A stretch of 64,000 bases of DNA from Phytoseiulus persimilis (GCA_037576195.1 JAQZDE010000012.1:1-64000); one strand, 5' to 3'; shown: positions 42,001 to 55,473, numbered from the stretch's first letter. Notes: generated by a model not told the origin, from the sequence alone. A program made the numbers and translations.

Positions 42001-45000
42001 CGCGCGCAAGATATTCCTTATGCCCTATAGCTCGCCCGCTAGACAAGCTGTTAACACCTCGTGGCCTCGATCAACGTTTTGGTAAACCACTAACAGCCAA
42101 TTCGTCATGTCAGCCCTCCCCTGTCGGAGCGACTGTTAACAAAAGGGAACATCTTTGGAAATACTCCTGAACGATAAGTCGAGACTTGAGGGAGCGAGGC
42201 TGAGGCGAGCATCGTATTCCTGGGAAACGATATCTAGGGAGAGTCTCTCATCGAGGGTTGTGACTGAGATCAGCTCGGCGAAATGACACGATTCTTCTGC
42301 TATCCACTGGGAGCTCCGTTAGCTCCCCTTGGTCAATGTATGGCTTCGCGCTGGCCCGAGGCTCGGTGCTCCTGTGATACTGGGAACTATTTCACCTCCG
42401 GGTAGCACACAGATGGCTCAAAAACGATAAGCGATAGACTGAACTGCGGAATCGGAATTCCCAAGTTGTCGAGACAAAGTCGAGCAATCGAAGTGGTGCA
42501 AAATCGGGAACTTAGGTCAACAGGAACTCGTTGAATGACCGTCACGAGCGAAATATGGCGTCAAGATGCACAGTATCGCATTACAGAGACAATTCGAATT
42601 CCGCATTGCTGGCCGTCGCGAAGTTCGATACATGATCGTGCCACAGATTGGCGGATTGAGGCGATGGCGGAGTTTTTCTTATTTTCTGCTTGCGCGTGAA
42701 CATCGTTGAACAGAGTACTCGTGATCCGTGTGGGTCGGTCGGTCCGTCAGTCGGTCGATCGGCTGCTTGAGAGACGGCGGCATCGACGCAGCGAAGTTGA
42801 AGCCACAGTACGAAAAACAACGCACACGCGCCCAAACACAGATGAACAGAAAGACTGGCCGAACCGCCCGGTAGAGCCTTACAGACCAGTAGACACAAAG
42901 TACGAATGAACCTGATGAGAAGAATGAACACTTTCCGATTCTAATTGGCTTGTGTCGAGCTGAACAAAGCCGCCCGGTTAGATAAATGAACTGACGCGAA
43001 ACCCAGCTCGGTCTACCTGGGTTCAGCTCAAAATCAGCCTCAAAACTTTGAGCTTTGAGCATCGTTTTCGCTCAATATGTCTTGCCGACTCGAACCATGA
43101 CACGTAAGCACATCATCGAATGTGGGCCCATCGAGGCTCTTCTCGATCCGTTCCGCGTAGGTGTATGCAAAAAAAAGGGAATCCAGTAAATGAACCGAAC
43201 AGAGGTCAAAGAGGACCTCCTACTTTCTTCGCTCACGGGATCATATCTTCGGGCTCGCTTGTGCAGAACCGACATCACCTCCTCCGCGATTTTCCGATGC
43301 GGATATTGTTGAGACAGCTACTGTGTGAGGTCTTCAGAGTTTCGTGCTTCGTAACACGGCCGCCGCGAGGATGTTTCGGTTTAATTGAAGGATCGCGCTA
43401 GGTGCCACAACACGCTCGCATCCAGGATTTGTGGAATCGGTATGGGTGGTAAAACGCTCGACCAATTTGAAGACTACGACGCTCTGATGCGGAATTCGTT
43501 TTCCCAGCTCGTGTCGCAAACGGAATCGACTTTGAGAACATTCTGGTGGCGAACATTCTTCAAAGCGAATTTGGGTCGGTGATCCTACCTCCCAAAACAC
43601 GAATTATACGTCTCTCCTTGTTCCTTCCGGGGCGATATGCTTCAATCCGGCAAAATTTCACAGATTCAGGGAAGAATGTCCGGATTCTGAGATTTTGGAG
43701 AAAAGGTCCAAAGTTCGGGATCCAAGAAGATAATTCTCCACTGTTGAGAGATCGAAGGAAACCCTGTTCGATTCCAAGCCTTTCCGGGAGCAAATGTCTG
43801 GCTCTGCAGAGCATTTACCGTATGAGAGCGCATCACGCCCGCGGACGGTTGAACGCCGTCTTCGCAGACCACTGTTCCGGCTTGCGGAGAGAATTGTACC
43901 CGCCAGCCACCGCGAGAGCAGAGCGAGCATCCCACGTGGCGGACTCAAAGCGTTAGTTTCCCACGCAAAGACTTATTTCCAGCGGAAGAAGAAACTGAAA
44001 AATACGCTCCTCCATGTCCGAATTACATTTTGTCGGGAAATACTCCGAGCGAAGGCCCTCTGGATACTCGAATTCGGAGAAGATCTCGACTGAAGAACCC
44101 GGTGCTCAGGGCAGCAGATGATGGATATAATCGAAGAGAGAGTGGAGTTCACACTGACTGCTCATCCTAGTACTTGAGACTCATCAATGCTGCATGGAAT
44201 GAGGGAAACATATCGAGACTTGAGCCCCTTCCAGCCATATAGATTGGTGGATCTTGAGTTGTCTGGTTTGATGTCCGGTTTCGGCACCGATGTCCTGTCC
44301 GGACCATGTGCGGTTTTCACGAGGAAAATGTCCGGTCATATGGCGTCTCTACTCATGAACCTACGAGCGAGATCTCCAGAGCATTCTGGAGTTTCAGTCG
44401 AGAGCTCACGACTCACGACGCTTCAACAATCTTATGATGAGAATCCATCTCGAAGTCCACGGATCTGTATCGACATCGTTCATCGGAATCGATAATGGGG
44501 GGGATACGTAGGCATCGGAGTTGGCCGAGATTTTTCCCGATCGACGGTCTCAGAGGTACGACAAAGCCATCTTGTTCAGAATTCGACCCCTCGCGGCTCA
44601 GTCCTCCAACCGGACGATTCATACCGAAACGCTCGGCTTGAGACTTTCTGCGAATCGATATTTTCACTCTATCGATTCAGGAATAGGGCCTGATCTGTAA
44701 TCATACATTGGATTTGATCTGGGTTAATCTGTCACACTCTACGTTTGCTGTTGGTTATGTGTCCACTTCCGGATGAGCACTCCTCTGGGGATGGATTTAA
44801 ATCCGCTTCCTAAATGTAGAATAAGTTGTCTACGTTTGTGACTCGTGACCAAGCGGGTCCTCATCATAAATCTTGCTCAGCGGCAAAGTTGTTCTCTGTG
44901 ACCTTCGCGTACGTTCCGATCTGTGAGCAGCCTTTACACAACGGTTAATGTGGCGAAACCGTTCGATGTCGAATCGAATGAGCTCATGAATTACAGACGT

Positions 45001-45616
45001 TCCGGGCTCTGCTCTCAAGGATGGAGTTTCCCTTTGACCCGCCTGAGAGGAGCCTCGTGAATCGACGGAGCGACCTGCAAATGGGGGAGCTCCCTGACCT
45101 CGAACAGAGAACGCATACGTCCACATTTTGAGAACAGCATTCGGTGTCCGAATTCGATGATCCGACTCGGGAGGATATCTTGGGAGGGATCAGTTCGAAA
45201 GTCATCCCGTGGAGCTCGAAGGACCTCCATTCTCATGCAGGGGTAGAGAAAAAGCTCCCGGATCAGGATACAGCACTGAGACTTTGAATTCACCAACACG
45301 GAAAAAAGTTCAAATATAAGCCAAATGAGACGGGCGAAGAACTTTGGCCCTTACTCTCTCTCTCTCCGCCTCTCGCCGTTTATAACTTGTTCTCGGGAAC
45401 TCGAATAATCTATCACCGCCTCCTGTTTGTCCCCTGAAATCATTTGGACTAATTGAGCCAACGCCCCGAGAATTTTGCATAACGAAAGCGATCGCATGGC
45501 GATTATTGAAGAGTCAACGGGGATCATCAAAAGTCCTGTCCGTCAGGGAATCGGCAATTCAAGTGTGCAGAAGGGCCGCTTCGGGCCATCACCGACAAGG
45601 TATACTTGTCCTAGAC

Positions 45617-45829
45617 CAGTGGTTCTCAAAGTGGTCGATATGAACCCCTGGGGGTCGATGACCCATCTCCGGTTTACAGAGGTGATGCCGGGGTGGATTT
45701 GACCATACTTCTTGGTGTCCACGTAGGTGGATCAAGGGTCGACGGTCGACCCCTTGGGGGACGGCAGTCTATAAACTTCAACGGAGTCGCCTAGGGGGTC
45801 GATGGGTCAGTGGAGTTTGAGAACCACTG
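45617..45829. mobile_element. hAT-type MITE, 213 bp
   Basis: The element begins with CAGTGGTTCTCAAA and ends with its exact 14-bp reverse complement, the terminal sequence typical of many hAT superfamily transposons. It is flanked by 8-bp direct repeats, TCCTAGAC (45609-45616) and TTCTAGAC (45830-45837), matching at 7 of 8 positions, as expected for hAT target-site duplications. The interior has GGGGTCGA blocks but no open frame for a transposase, so it is non-autonomous. Confidence 0.9.
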
Positions 45830-46616
45830 TTCTAGACACTCGGAATGTATGTGTACGAGAGAATTTGAAACTGACTGAAGAAATCCACTCATTAGGTTCG
45901 CTGGATACTCAAACAGACTGCGGCGCCCTCCGGAGAGTTTGTACAGTCTGCAGATCCGTGACTCTGAGGGCTCGAGGGAGACTTGTGTCGAGTATACGAT
46001 ATGTTCGGAGCCGTGCTCCGCGAAATTGGTTGGTAGGTGGCGGCTCGCGTGGTTGGTCTCTTTCGAAGAGTCCGGAGTCAATGCATTCGTTGCATGAGAC
46101 GCTGGTTCGACTCCCATCAATTCCCGTATGGGTCACCCCGGGATCGGGAATCCGATTAAGTTGCCTGTTGAATGTCAGCAATGATCCAAAGAAATGAGGT
46201 CGCTTGTAACCATCGCTAACCATGCAACCGGACTCTCAATTGCGGGTACCGAGAACAGGAGTGATATTTGAGGTGGCAGTTACGTATATTCGGTTACGTG
46301 AAGTTCATTGAACCGAGGTCTGTATGATTGAGGTTCCACTTCCCAGTGACGGAAGAACGCTCCCGAGTCTAATAGATATCTACAGAGAAACTCTCTCCGT
46401 CCAAAGTTCGAGGTGATTATTCTGATGCGAAATGCGTACCTCCAAGGAGCGCTGTCAGCAGTAGTTTGCCTGCCTTGACTCGGGCATCAGCTCAGACTGG
46501 CCAGAAGCCTGTTTTCAGATTTTGGCGCCGTGAGCCCTTTCCAAAGTCACGAACAGAGTCACGCCCGGAGCAGCCTTCTCGTCGGTTTTAGTCGCTGACG
46601 TTCCGAGCACTTCAAC

Positions 46617-46637
46617 ATGGCGGCCGCCAACATCTAG
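46617..46637 (+). promoter_or_regulatory. YY1/Pho-like motif and six-codon uORF upstream of egalitarian
   Basis: AACATGGCGGC, starting at 46614, matches the YY1-type consensus AANATGGCGGC, often found just downstream of start sites of TATA-less promoters, and lies about 140 bp before the egl start codon. If this part is transcribed, its ATG (46617) opens a six-codon upstream ORF that stops at 46635-46637, well before the main start. The TSS is not known from sequence. Confidence 0.4.
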
Positions 46638-46759
46638 GATCGGGATCAGCTGTTTTGTTTTTTGTTGAAATTTCGCTACCGAGAGCATTGTGTGACGGGT
46701 AGGGCCGTGGTGACAGTGAGCCGTGAGGCGAGGGCGGCGCAAACCATACAGGCATCGAA

Positions 46760-49700
46760 ATGGAAGGCAAAGATTACGACCAGATCCGAAACCTCACGTT
46801 GATGTTCTTCATCGAGCGGCTCATGGACAAGGGCCAACCCAGGACCCTGCATGACTTGTCGTGTCAATTCGGAACGAAAGGATTCACCAAGGAAATGCGG
46901 CAGATCGCCGGTGGGAGTCAGTCGGGTCTGAAGAAGTTTCTGCAACAGTACCCGTCGCTATTCACCATCGAAGGAGATCAAGTAAGTTGGTTCTCGGGAC
47001 ACAGACTTGTGCTGAACTTCGCCCGATCCCTGTCAAGTGACCTGCTTTGGTGTGTCTGCACGCTTCGAGCGGCTTCTCGGCTTTTCGTTTAATCATTCCG
47101 AACCTTTCACAAGATCCCGAGACGAACCTCGCTGCATTTCACATAGAGCAGCTGTTCGCGTCCGATTAGTAAAAGTCAGCAGGAGTGTCAATTCCGCAGC
47201 GTGCCAATACCTGAACCGCCCCGGGCACTGTTACCGTCAGTGGTCCATGATGATTGGCGGCATCGGCGAACGTTCAACGTGGCCCGCGGTACATCGGAAG
47301 TTATGTTGGGCTTCGGGCCCATTTGGTACGATATTTCCCGAGGAGAGAGCGAGCGAATCCGCCTCAGATTCGCTCGGTTCCTCGTGAGAATGTGAGGTAG
47401 TTCCGATTGGGAGATGCTTCGTACGATGGACCGCCATTCTCGTTCCGGGTCTTAATTCGGCTTCTCCTAGTCGCCAGATCTCGTGGGGAAATTTTCTGAA
47501 CGCCTCGTAAACCTGTTCGCCGCATTCCTCGAGTTGCTTCCGACAGGCGCTCACTGCGAGAGTGTTCCCGAACTGACACAAACACACGCGTTCTGTCCTT
47601 GCGCCACGAGTTCCGTTTTCGTTTCGAATTGCACTCGATGGTATCGCTCCCTGTCGAAGGGCACACTCGAGAACTCCAGTCGTAAAGATCAAGAGATTAC
47701 GAGAAACTCTTTCCTGAGGACTTTTCCGTTAGTATCAGTGACGGCTGATTGGAGCGCTTCATGATTGACGTGCGAGCACCGTCACTCTGAGGGAGATTAG
47801 ATAAGCGAGAGAATGAAAGTCGAAAGGCTTCTGTGTCAAAAGGCTCGGAAAGTAGTTTTTCGAACGAGCGGTTCCGGTCACGGATATCTGTTTGAAAGCT
47901 CGTAACTGGCGCAACGACAACATCGAGCCAAAGATATAACGGATTGTTAATTACTTCTGAGCGAAACGCACAAAGAAAGCGAGCGCAAGGTGGGCGTACT
48001 GTCGTTCCGCTGTGCGAGTATCTGCTGTATGTGTTCTTAAGTAATCTAATCAACACTTGCTGTAGATAACAGCCGCAGATAAGCGTGAGAACACATCGAG
48101 TTTGATGGATTTCAGCGTATATCAAAATTACGCAAACTAGCCATACAGAAAGTGCCGGATAGGCTCGGAATACTCGTCCGCTCGAGTAGTGTTCGCGAGG
48201 AAGAATCGCGTTTCGAACGGTCTGACCGTGAAGGGACCGTGAGTACCCGAGGAGTGAACTTCCGCAGTACCTGGCAGCTTGAGCTCTCGCCGGCAGGGCT
48301 GCTATACTATTATATTATAGGTCTCTGCTGCGAAAAACTGAGCCTCTACTCGAGACCCGCTTCCTTTTCGTAAACTCCCAAGACCTGCCGCTGGTTCAAG
48401 ACCCATTTAGTGTTCTCTATCGATTCGCTAAATATACTCGGCCCAGTGCACGAGTCGCGTCTGTCCACTACAAATAACCTGTTTCACGGAGGACGACGGC
48501 TGCTTCGAATCGAGTTTCTTTGGCGCAACGACAGGTTGGAAGCCATTTTCCTGGCGTCTGCCACCGGCTCTCGTGCGATGGAATCGTTCTCTGAGTCAAG
48601 CTATCCGTCATATTCTGATTCTCTTGAAATCGCCACGACGTGATCCTCCTCGCTCGCAGAATCGTTACCAGTTTCTCGAGTCGACACAAGTTCCTTTACT
48701 CTAGTGGACAAGGATGACTCATCAACCTGGAAGCGAATCCGCATAATGGCGGCTGTTGACGCTTTTTTCCGGATTGCCACCGGAATGCGGCTCCGATTCA
48801 CTTTCAATGGTCGACGAAGTGTAAGCGATCGCCAAATCGTAACCACGGACTGCATCTCGTCGCAACCAATGATGAATGCCGTAGCGGACTCCTGCCATCC
48901 AAGGCTTCAATCGATCGTTCCGTTGATTCTCCGAGAGTTTGCCGCGGATTCGCGCAGAAAAGCAGGCGGAACTTTCGGCGTCTCCGTTATGAGCGTGTTA
49001 ATAATTCGAGCTTCGGGCTCCCTTGACGGACTTGACCGGGTTGAGTCTTCCCTCTAAGATGTTGCCGTGCACGATCACGAGGAGACGAATCTGGGGGAAA
49101 ATCTGATCCGGGTCGGTTATGGTCGACAGCAATGCGGGCGATCTCTCCGCTGAGAGACACTCCGTGTGGAGAATGATAGTCACTGGCCAGGCCACGATCC
49201 CGCGATGTTGCGCTCTGTGCTGTGCTGGATTCATAGGACTGATGGCCTACATTCGCGAATTAGGGCAAGGTTGGTACAGGAGTTCGGGCGGTTCCTGGAC
49301 GCTTGGTCCGACCGAACTCAACCGAAGCCTCAAGTGCCAGTTCCTTTGTGGAGTCACTTCCGAGACTAGGGCAGCGATCCATTGAAAAACGAGGCCGCGG
49401 TTACACATCCGACTATCCATCAGTTATATAAGGCGAACTTTTTCTGGCTAACAGTGGCCAGCGGATCATCAAACTACGCCTGCCGGTCGAGCTCTCCGCT
49501 GCAGTTCCCGCTTCTGGCAAGGAGAACTGGCAACAAAAGTTGCTGAAGAATACCAACGATGACTCGGTCGACGCAGTCGACAACCGACCTGAACATCAGC
49601 GGATAACTCGATGGCGAGAGGAGCGTGTTTCCAAGACTGCATGCCATTTTGAGAGCGCTCGAAATCTCGAGAACGGTTGCCGCTGATATTAATCTCGGAA

Positions 49701-52700
49701 GCCCTTCGATTCACTCGATGCGTTCCCCCTTCGAGTATTCTGAGATGTCTGAGACTATCAATGCGATGATCCGAGCGAGGAACTCGTATCTGATTCCATT
49801 GTTCCGCTGTCCTTATGAATTCTCCTGTTTTCCATTAGGGTGCTGATGAAGCTAGCTCATCGTTTCTAGACCAATTCATATATTACGGCGTCTATGAGCA
49901 TGCGGAGAGGGAACTCTCAACTGTAAATTCTTATCCTAATCGGGGTTCATGGGACCAACATAGGATTGAGACTTGAATTCAGATTGGGATTCAGATTTTC
50001 AGCCGCGGGACTTTCGTCTGCGGAAGCCTACAAGTTAGCGCAACGGTCCACTTTTTTTTTGTTCCGCAAGATTTAAACGCCTCCTCTTCCTTTGTTCGGC
50101 TCATGGGGAATCTGAGGAGTTCTCACACGATTCAAGTTTCTGGATGTTTTTTCTACCTCTCTGGCTCAAGTTCCGAACGTTGTTGTGGCGGCCGCGACGG
50201 CAGTATAATTGACCTCTGTCTAACGTGGGCTTTGACTCCGCTCCTTCCAGGTGACAGTTACGAATTTCAGCAGTGGTAACGCCAATTCAAAACGACGAGA
50301 CTACGAACAGGAGGCCGTAGACTACTTTCGGAACAAGTTAGAACAATATGGAAACGCCGAAGTGCCCATTAAGTCACTGCTAGGACACAGGTGAGTGGGG
50401 AGAGAAGGAGAGTCAAGCTTCAAGCTCTTGGGTCTGTTCGGGTCATGGTATGCATCGCATATTCATGGACCACAACCGACGAAACACGGTTGATACTGAC
50501 GCGGTCGAGGTCGTCGCCCAAAACGCTTCTAGAACGCTTCGAGCTCGGTCCATTTTCCTCTCGCAAGTCCCCGTTCAGAGCGTGTCAGAAACACCGTGGC
50601 CGAGTCCTTCCTCCTTCTCAAGGGCTGAATGTTGGAGAACCGATAATCGGAACTGGGGCTCCGTCACTGAGGTCTGTTTTGTAATTTGCAGATCTCAAGC
50701 ATCGCCCGAAGTTCGTCACATTTCGGGTCAACACGGCAAAGAATTCCGGGATTTCCTCGCGAAACATCCGGACATTTTCGTGCTGAAAGATGATCACGTT
50801 GTGCTTCGCTCGGTGTTGGTGAACGTGGAAGGAGGAGCGGCGCTCATACACCTGGAAGAAGATTCGATTCCCGAGGAAGAGCCTCCACAGCTTGACTCCC
50901 ATCTCCGGGAGCAGCTGTGTTCGATCTTTGAGCAGCATGTCAAATCTCGAAGCTCGGTCTCGGTCGACAATCTCTTCCTACACCTGACATCGAGATTCTC
51001 CAGAGACGTCTACTCAAAAATGATCAAATGCGCCAGCGATCTATGTGCCTTCTTGAAGATGAACTCGCATATATTCCACGTGCAGAGCAATATCGTTTCG
51101 ATTGCCCCCGAAAGACTCAAGCAACAGGTCAGAATCCAGCCTGATCCGCCAGTCCCAAAGCAGCCGCCGCCCTCCACTCCCGCTCAGCCGCAGAGTATTC
51201 AGCAGCGCATTAAGAATCAAATCCTTAAGGTGAGTCTCCTTCGATCACGGTCTGAATGCTTCTCATTCGAATCCAGGAGATGCCCTCTATCGGAATACTT
51301 CTCCTCCGTTCTCGAGCATTCTGTTATGTCACTCCAGGTTGTCGCTGAAAACTCGGCGATGGAATACCGGGACCGCGGAGGCTCATTCCCGCATCAGCAG
51401 CCGCCCCCCGTCATACAGAACCCTCAACAAACCCTTGAACAGCAGAAATGTCTCCAGGAAATGCTAAGGAACGTCCGCATCATCGCCAAACCCAAAGAGT
51501 GTGCAACACTTGTTAATAACATTCTCAACAAGCAGTACGATGTGATAGCCGTCGACGCTGAGGGTGTGAACCTGGGCCCGAAAGGTCCCATGACTCTGCT
51601 CCAAATCGCCACCCCCGAGAAACAGGTCTACATTTTTGACCTGTTATCGAACCCCGCCTTGTTAGTTGAAGGCAAGCTCAAAGAAATTCTCGAGAGTGAA
51701 AAGTTGCTCAAAGTCATGCATGACTGCCGCAACGACAGCGCCGCTCTTTATCACCAATTCGGCATCACGTTGAAGAATGTGTTCGATACACAAGCGGCAC
51801 ATGCCGTCCTGCAACAGCAGGATCACGCGAAGCCGGTATACAAGGTGAAAAACATTTCGTTGGCGACCCTTTGCGAGATGTACGGTGGCCCTCTGAACCC
51901 TCGAAGAGATCAAATGAAAGCTTTGTATAGGTGAGAAACGTCTGCAGTCATTCAAGTGCGTCCTCGGCCATGGATCATGCGCAGAGGCGCTTCCTCTTTG
52001 CTGGATGGAAATTACTGATTACCTCCGGATTTCAGACGCGATCAGAAGTTCTGGTCTCGGCGTCCGCTCACGGACGATATGATCTTCCATGCTGCGTTCG
52101 ACGTCATTTGTCTGAGCGCTCCTTCCGTTGTCGAGAATCTCAGAACGGCCATACGAGAAGAGAGCAATCATCTCATGGATGACCTCTGCCAGGAACAGAT
52201 ACACAGCTACATCCAGCCTGACGAGGTGAGGCACGGGGTCCGAATAACTCGGTCAAATCCGAGAGGAAACATATCCTGTTCGAATTTTGAGCCCAGATCT
52301 CGTTTTCGTCCAGCAGTTATAAACGTACGCTCCACTCGATTCGCAGGTGAAATTGAAGAAGAAACAACGAAAAGTAGATCACGAAGTCGCTGATCTACGG
52401 GCTAGACTGAGCGGGAACTCGGTGAAGCCTATCGTTTTGTCGAATCGGGAGATTCGTTTATTGCGATACATAGAGCTGACGGAGGAAGAGATCGCCAAAA
52501 TCGAAGGATCACCAAAAGTGGCCAAAAAACTAGAACGACTCCGAAGCCACGGGAAAGAGGATGAGGAAGAAGGCGAAGAGGACGACGATGGTGACGAGGA
52601 CGACTCCGAGGAGAGCGATACAACATCGCAGCCGCGCTCAGGAGACTACTGGAGCTATATTAGTGACGAGCCTTCATCCCTCACTGCTGCTTCGCACACG

Positions 52701-53255
52701 ACCACGGAGCCTGTCAGCTTCAACATCAACAACAATTTGGACAGCATCGGTTCGAATCTCTCGAATCTGTCGAATTCCTCATCGGGATGCTGTTGCCAAT
52801 GTCACAACGGAGCTGCTGTCGTAACCGGTGGCGGCGTCGGAACCGGCGTTGGCATCGGTCTGGTAGGGAACCGATCTGCTGGGAGAGAGCGGGTGAAACC
52901 AGCCCTTGAAATCAGCCCATCACTTAGTGCAGCCCCTGTCGAAAACAACAACTCCTCCACGTGCAACTCCCCGAAAATCTTGAACGGGAATCAAGAGAAA
53001 ACGAACTCACCGGGTTGCACGGTCGATGAAGGCACTCAAACTCTTTCGACAGGTTGGTTCCATAAGGGTTCGTCCAGTTGGTTATCCGTGATGAGGTGAA
53101 AGAGTACTGAGAACTGACAACGTACACCTTGCGTTTCAGGAGATGTTGTCATCACAAGGGTGTACTTCGAGGAGGCAGACCACCATGGAGCGCCCACTGA
53201 GAGCACTGATTCGTGTCCGCCAAACGCTCCGGCTCCTATACAGCTGGTAGCTTGA
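46760..53255 (+). CDS. egl: Egalitarian, RNA-binding dynein/BicD adaptor with 3'-5' exonuclease-like domain
   Basis: Exons: 46760-46981, 50251-50390, 50692-51229, 51338-51930, 52036-52225, 52347-53052, 53140-53255; every junction is GT/AG and in frame, giving 834 aa. An in-frame TGA at 46724 and a good context (GAAATGG) support the start. In flies Egl binds localisation elements in mRNAs and links them to Bicaudal-D and dynein. Residues 1-80 contain the family segment RTLHDLSCQF and KGFTKEMRQIAGGSQSGLKKF. Three repeats of the form FL...IF....V (about 55-77, 125-150 and 235-258) suggest winged-helix/LOTUS-like units. The DEDD exonuclease-like domain spans about 355-545 with VDAEG (D373, E375), MHDCRND and HAAFDV, so acidic residues are retained. 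An acidic stretch lies near 632-651, and an LC8-binding-type TQT motif at 791-793. Intron 1 is 3.3 kb; the others are 87-301 bp. Exon 7 is assigned by frame and splice sites only. Confidence 0.92.
46982..50250 (+). other. Large first intron of egalitarian
   Basis: At 3.27 kb this is by far the longest egl intron, with donor GTAAGT and acceptor ending CTTCCAG. I see no repeat family or nested gene. A TATATAAG sequence at 49425-49432 could mark an internal promoter but has no other support. Confidence 0.6.
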
Positions 53256-55220
53256 TCTATGAAACTATCGAATGAATCTTGCACTTAGGACGAACGGTAG
53301 GAGAACGGTGATGATTCCGCATTAGATACTGCAGCTCTAGCCCGCCCACCCGCGCGCGCGTCCATCTTCTCACCTACCGACAACTCGTCACACGCGTATT
53401 CAACACCGATCAACTAAATCACCAGACCGACATGGAATCTGTTAGTTATTTTAGCATTTAAGAGTATCCAGTCGTTTCACGTGACGCTAACCAACGGACG
53501 GGAACTGCGGCCGCGCCGCCGAGCAACGAAACACTAGCTGACATGTTAATTTTTGAAAACCGAGTGCACAGAGGAAAGAACACTTCACAGAAGAGGAGAA
53601 TACTGATTCCTGGAATCTGACGAATCGACTCCTGGCGATGATGGGTCGCTGATTTACTTGCTAGTGCGGTTCATCAGGTTTCGCCTCATGGCGTCGATGA
53701 GCTCTCTGATTCCAATATATATGTAGAGAGTCCTGCAAGATATGGTGAACATCGTCAGAGGAGCTCGAGAACGTTCCTCTGTTCATCCGAGAACAAAGGT
53801 CGAGGAAACTTTTTTTCCGTGGATTGACGAGATGAAAGGCAGTGAATCACAGAATGATCAAGACGGAATATTTTCTCTCGCGACAACTTCAATAACTTGC
53901 TAACTTCATTCATGTGATGAAACGGCGTCTGAATCAGAGAGACCTCAACGTCACGTTTATTCCAGTATTGAGATATTTAGAGAAACACTTATTGGGTACC
54001 GGGTTTCGAATTCTATGGTTTGGGCTTGGCATTAACAAAACATGACACGTGACGAAGCAAATGAGTTATTTATACCACGAGGGTTTCTAATCTTGTCGAC
54101 CTGCTGGTCTCCGAAGCCAACTCGAGACGAATCTGACCCCGACTGGATTCGCGCTGAAACCGCAGAGGCCATTGCAACTTTGATTTGTGAATCGCTGACC
54201 CCTCGCATGGCGTTGGGAGAACGATTTTTAAACTGGCGAGCTTTTTGACGTACTACTTCCACTCGAACACCACCTGCCTACACCCAATAGATAGCTTTAC
54301 AGAAACTTCGACGACCGAATACTTAGGGGTAGGACGTCGAAGTGGATCGAGTTGACGAGGTGACTCGTCGCGTTGTACTTAGCTGGAGCGTCCGCAGAGC
54401 GACTTGGAACCTCATCCACTGTTTTGAAGGGAAACGGACGTAGAGGAGCAGTTGATTTTAGCGCGAGCATGCGTCTGCTCGATTGTGATATGGTCAGTCG
54501 GTTGTCACGTCTTCTCGGCGGACCAATCGATTGATCGGTTAACTCGTTGATGATGTATGATCTGATAGGAATAAGGTCCATCGTACAAGGTGTGCGATGG
54601 GGTAACTGGAAGGAAGCGAAGGAAGCCGAGCCGCTTCCGCAACCCTCATGACCACGCAATCCTTCGAACTCACTGCGTGAGCTACTCGCTCGTAGGGTTC
54701 GATAGGAAGATACGTCCACTCGGTCGAAAGCTGAGCGGACGAATTGTTTGTCTCACATGGGTTTTATGTGTGTTTACATAAAATAGAAGATCCCATGTTC
54801 TGGGCGCTCGAAAGACAACACTTCACAACGAAGAGAAGTAGAGTCCTCGAAATGCGTGCGTAGGTAACCGACAACTGCACCAGCACCACTACCAGAAGCA
54901 CTTTCTCGACTATTATGAAGCCCCCCGTTTGAGTTTATTGTATTGATTGTAGAAGGATAGTGTACAGATGATACCGGCCCACCGATGGCGAGATTAATGT
55001 GGGCGTTCTCTCAAGCAATACATTAGCACATTCAACTGAGACAGATGTACGGCTTAGTATTGTATTGTATACTCTATACAGCTGGATACAGTCAGTACAC
55101 GCAGGGGGGCTGCTCTAACTACTGGCACTCAGCAGCTTGTGGGATGGTGCTAGAGTTACTTGACCTTCGATCTCTGTACGAAACAGGATCGATACTTCGA
55201 CGACTTGAGAGATGAGACCC

Positions 55221-55226
55221 AATAAA
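55221..55226 (+). terminator. Possible polyadenylation signal of egl
   Basis: AATAAA on the plus strand, about 2 kb after the egl stop codon and 250 bp from the Mrto4 signal on the other strand. It is the first canonical signal I found downstream of egl; a nearer variant signal is possible. Confidence 0.25.
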
Positions 55227-55473
55227 CGAAAAAGTACCACAACGTTTCTCCGAGTGCTCACTGACGATACGATTGACCCTCTGTAGAGAACCTGCTCCCC
55301 TAGCCTTGCTGGAGAAGTCTTTTGTCGCATTTGGAATAATTTAGGTCGGATCAAACCCATTTCAATGTGTTCAAGGAACAGCATGCGAACACGGAATCGG
55401 TATTCCCGCTTCCTCCCGAGGGAAAACTGCAACAATTGTCGCTCCAATAGGAACTGTGATCGCACAAATTTAA

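Larger units (their letters stand above)
24985..46616. other. Intergenic desert between Su(H) and egalitarian
   Basis: About 21.6 kb with no gene I can recognise. The first 1.3 kb is probably Su(H) 3' UTR. Other contents are the CSL words near 26.5 and 27.6 kb, a 45-bp minisatellite at 29693-30003, a stem-loop at 31998-32052, two signal-peptide-like frames (33800 and 35688), a tetranucleotide tract at about 42721-42765, and a hAT-type MITE at 45617-45829. The stretch 41.4-42.6 kb is poor even in chance open frames and I see nothing in it. Regulatory elements and non-coding RNAs could be present unseen. Confidence 0.6.

Noticed and set aside
46095-46125. GGTTCGACTCC resembling a tRNA B box
   Set aside because: The adjacent bases do not form a T stem and no matching A box or acceptor stem was found.
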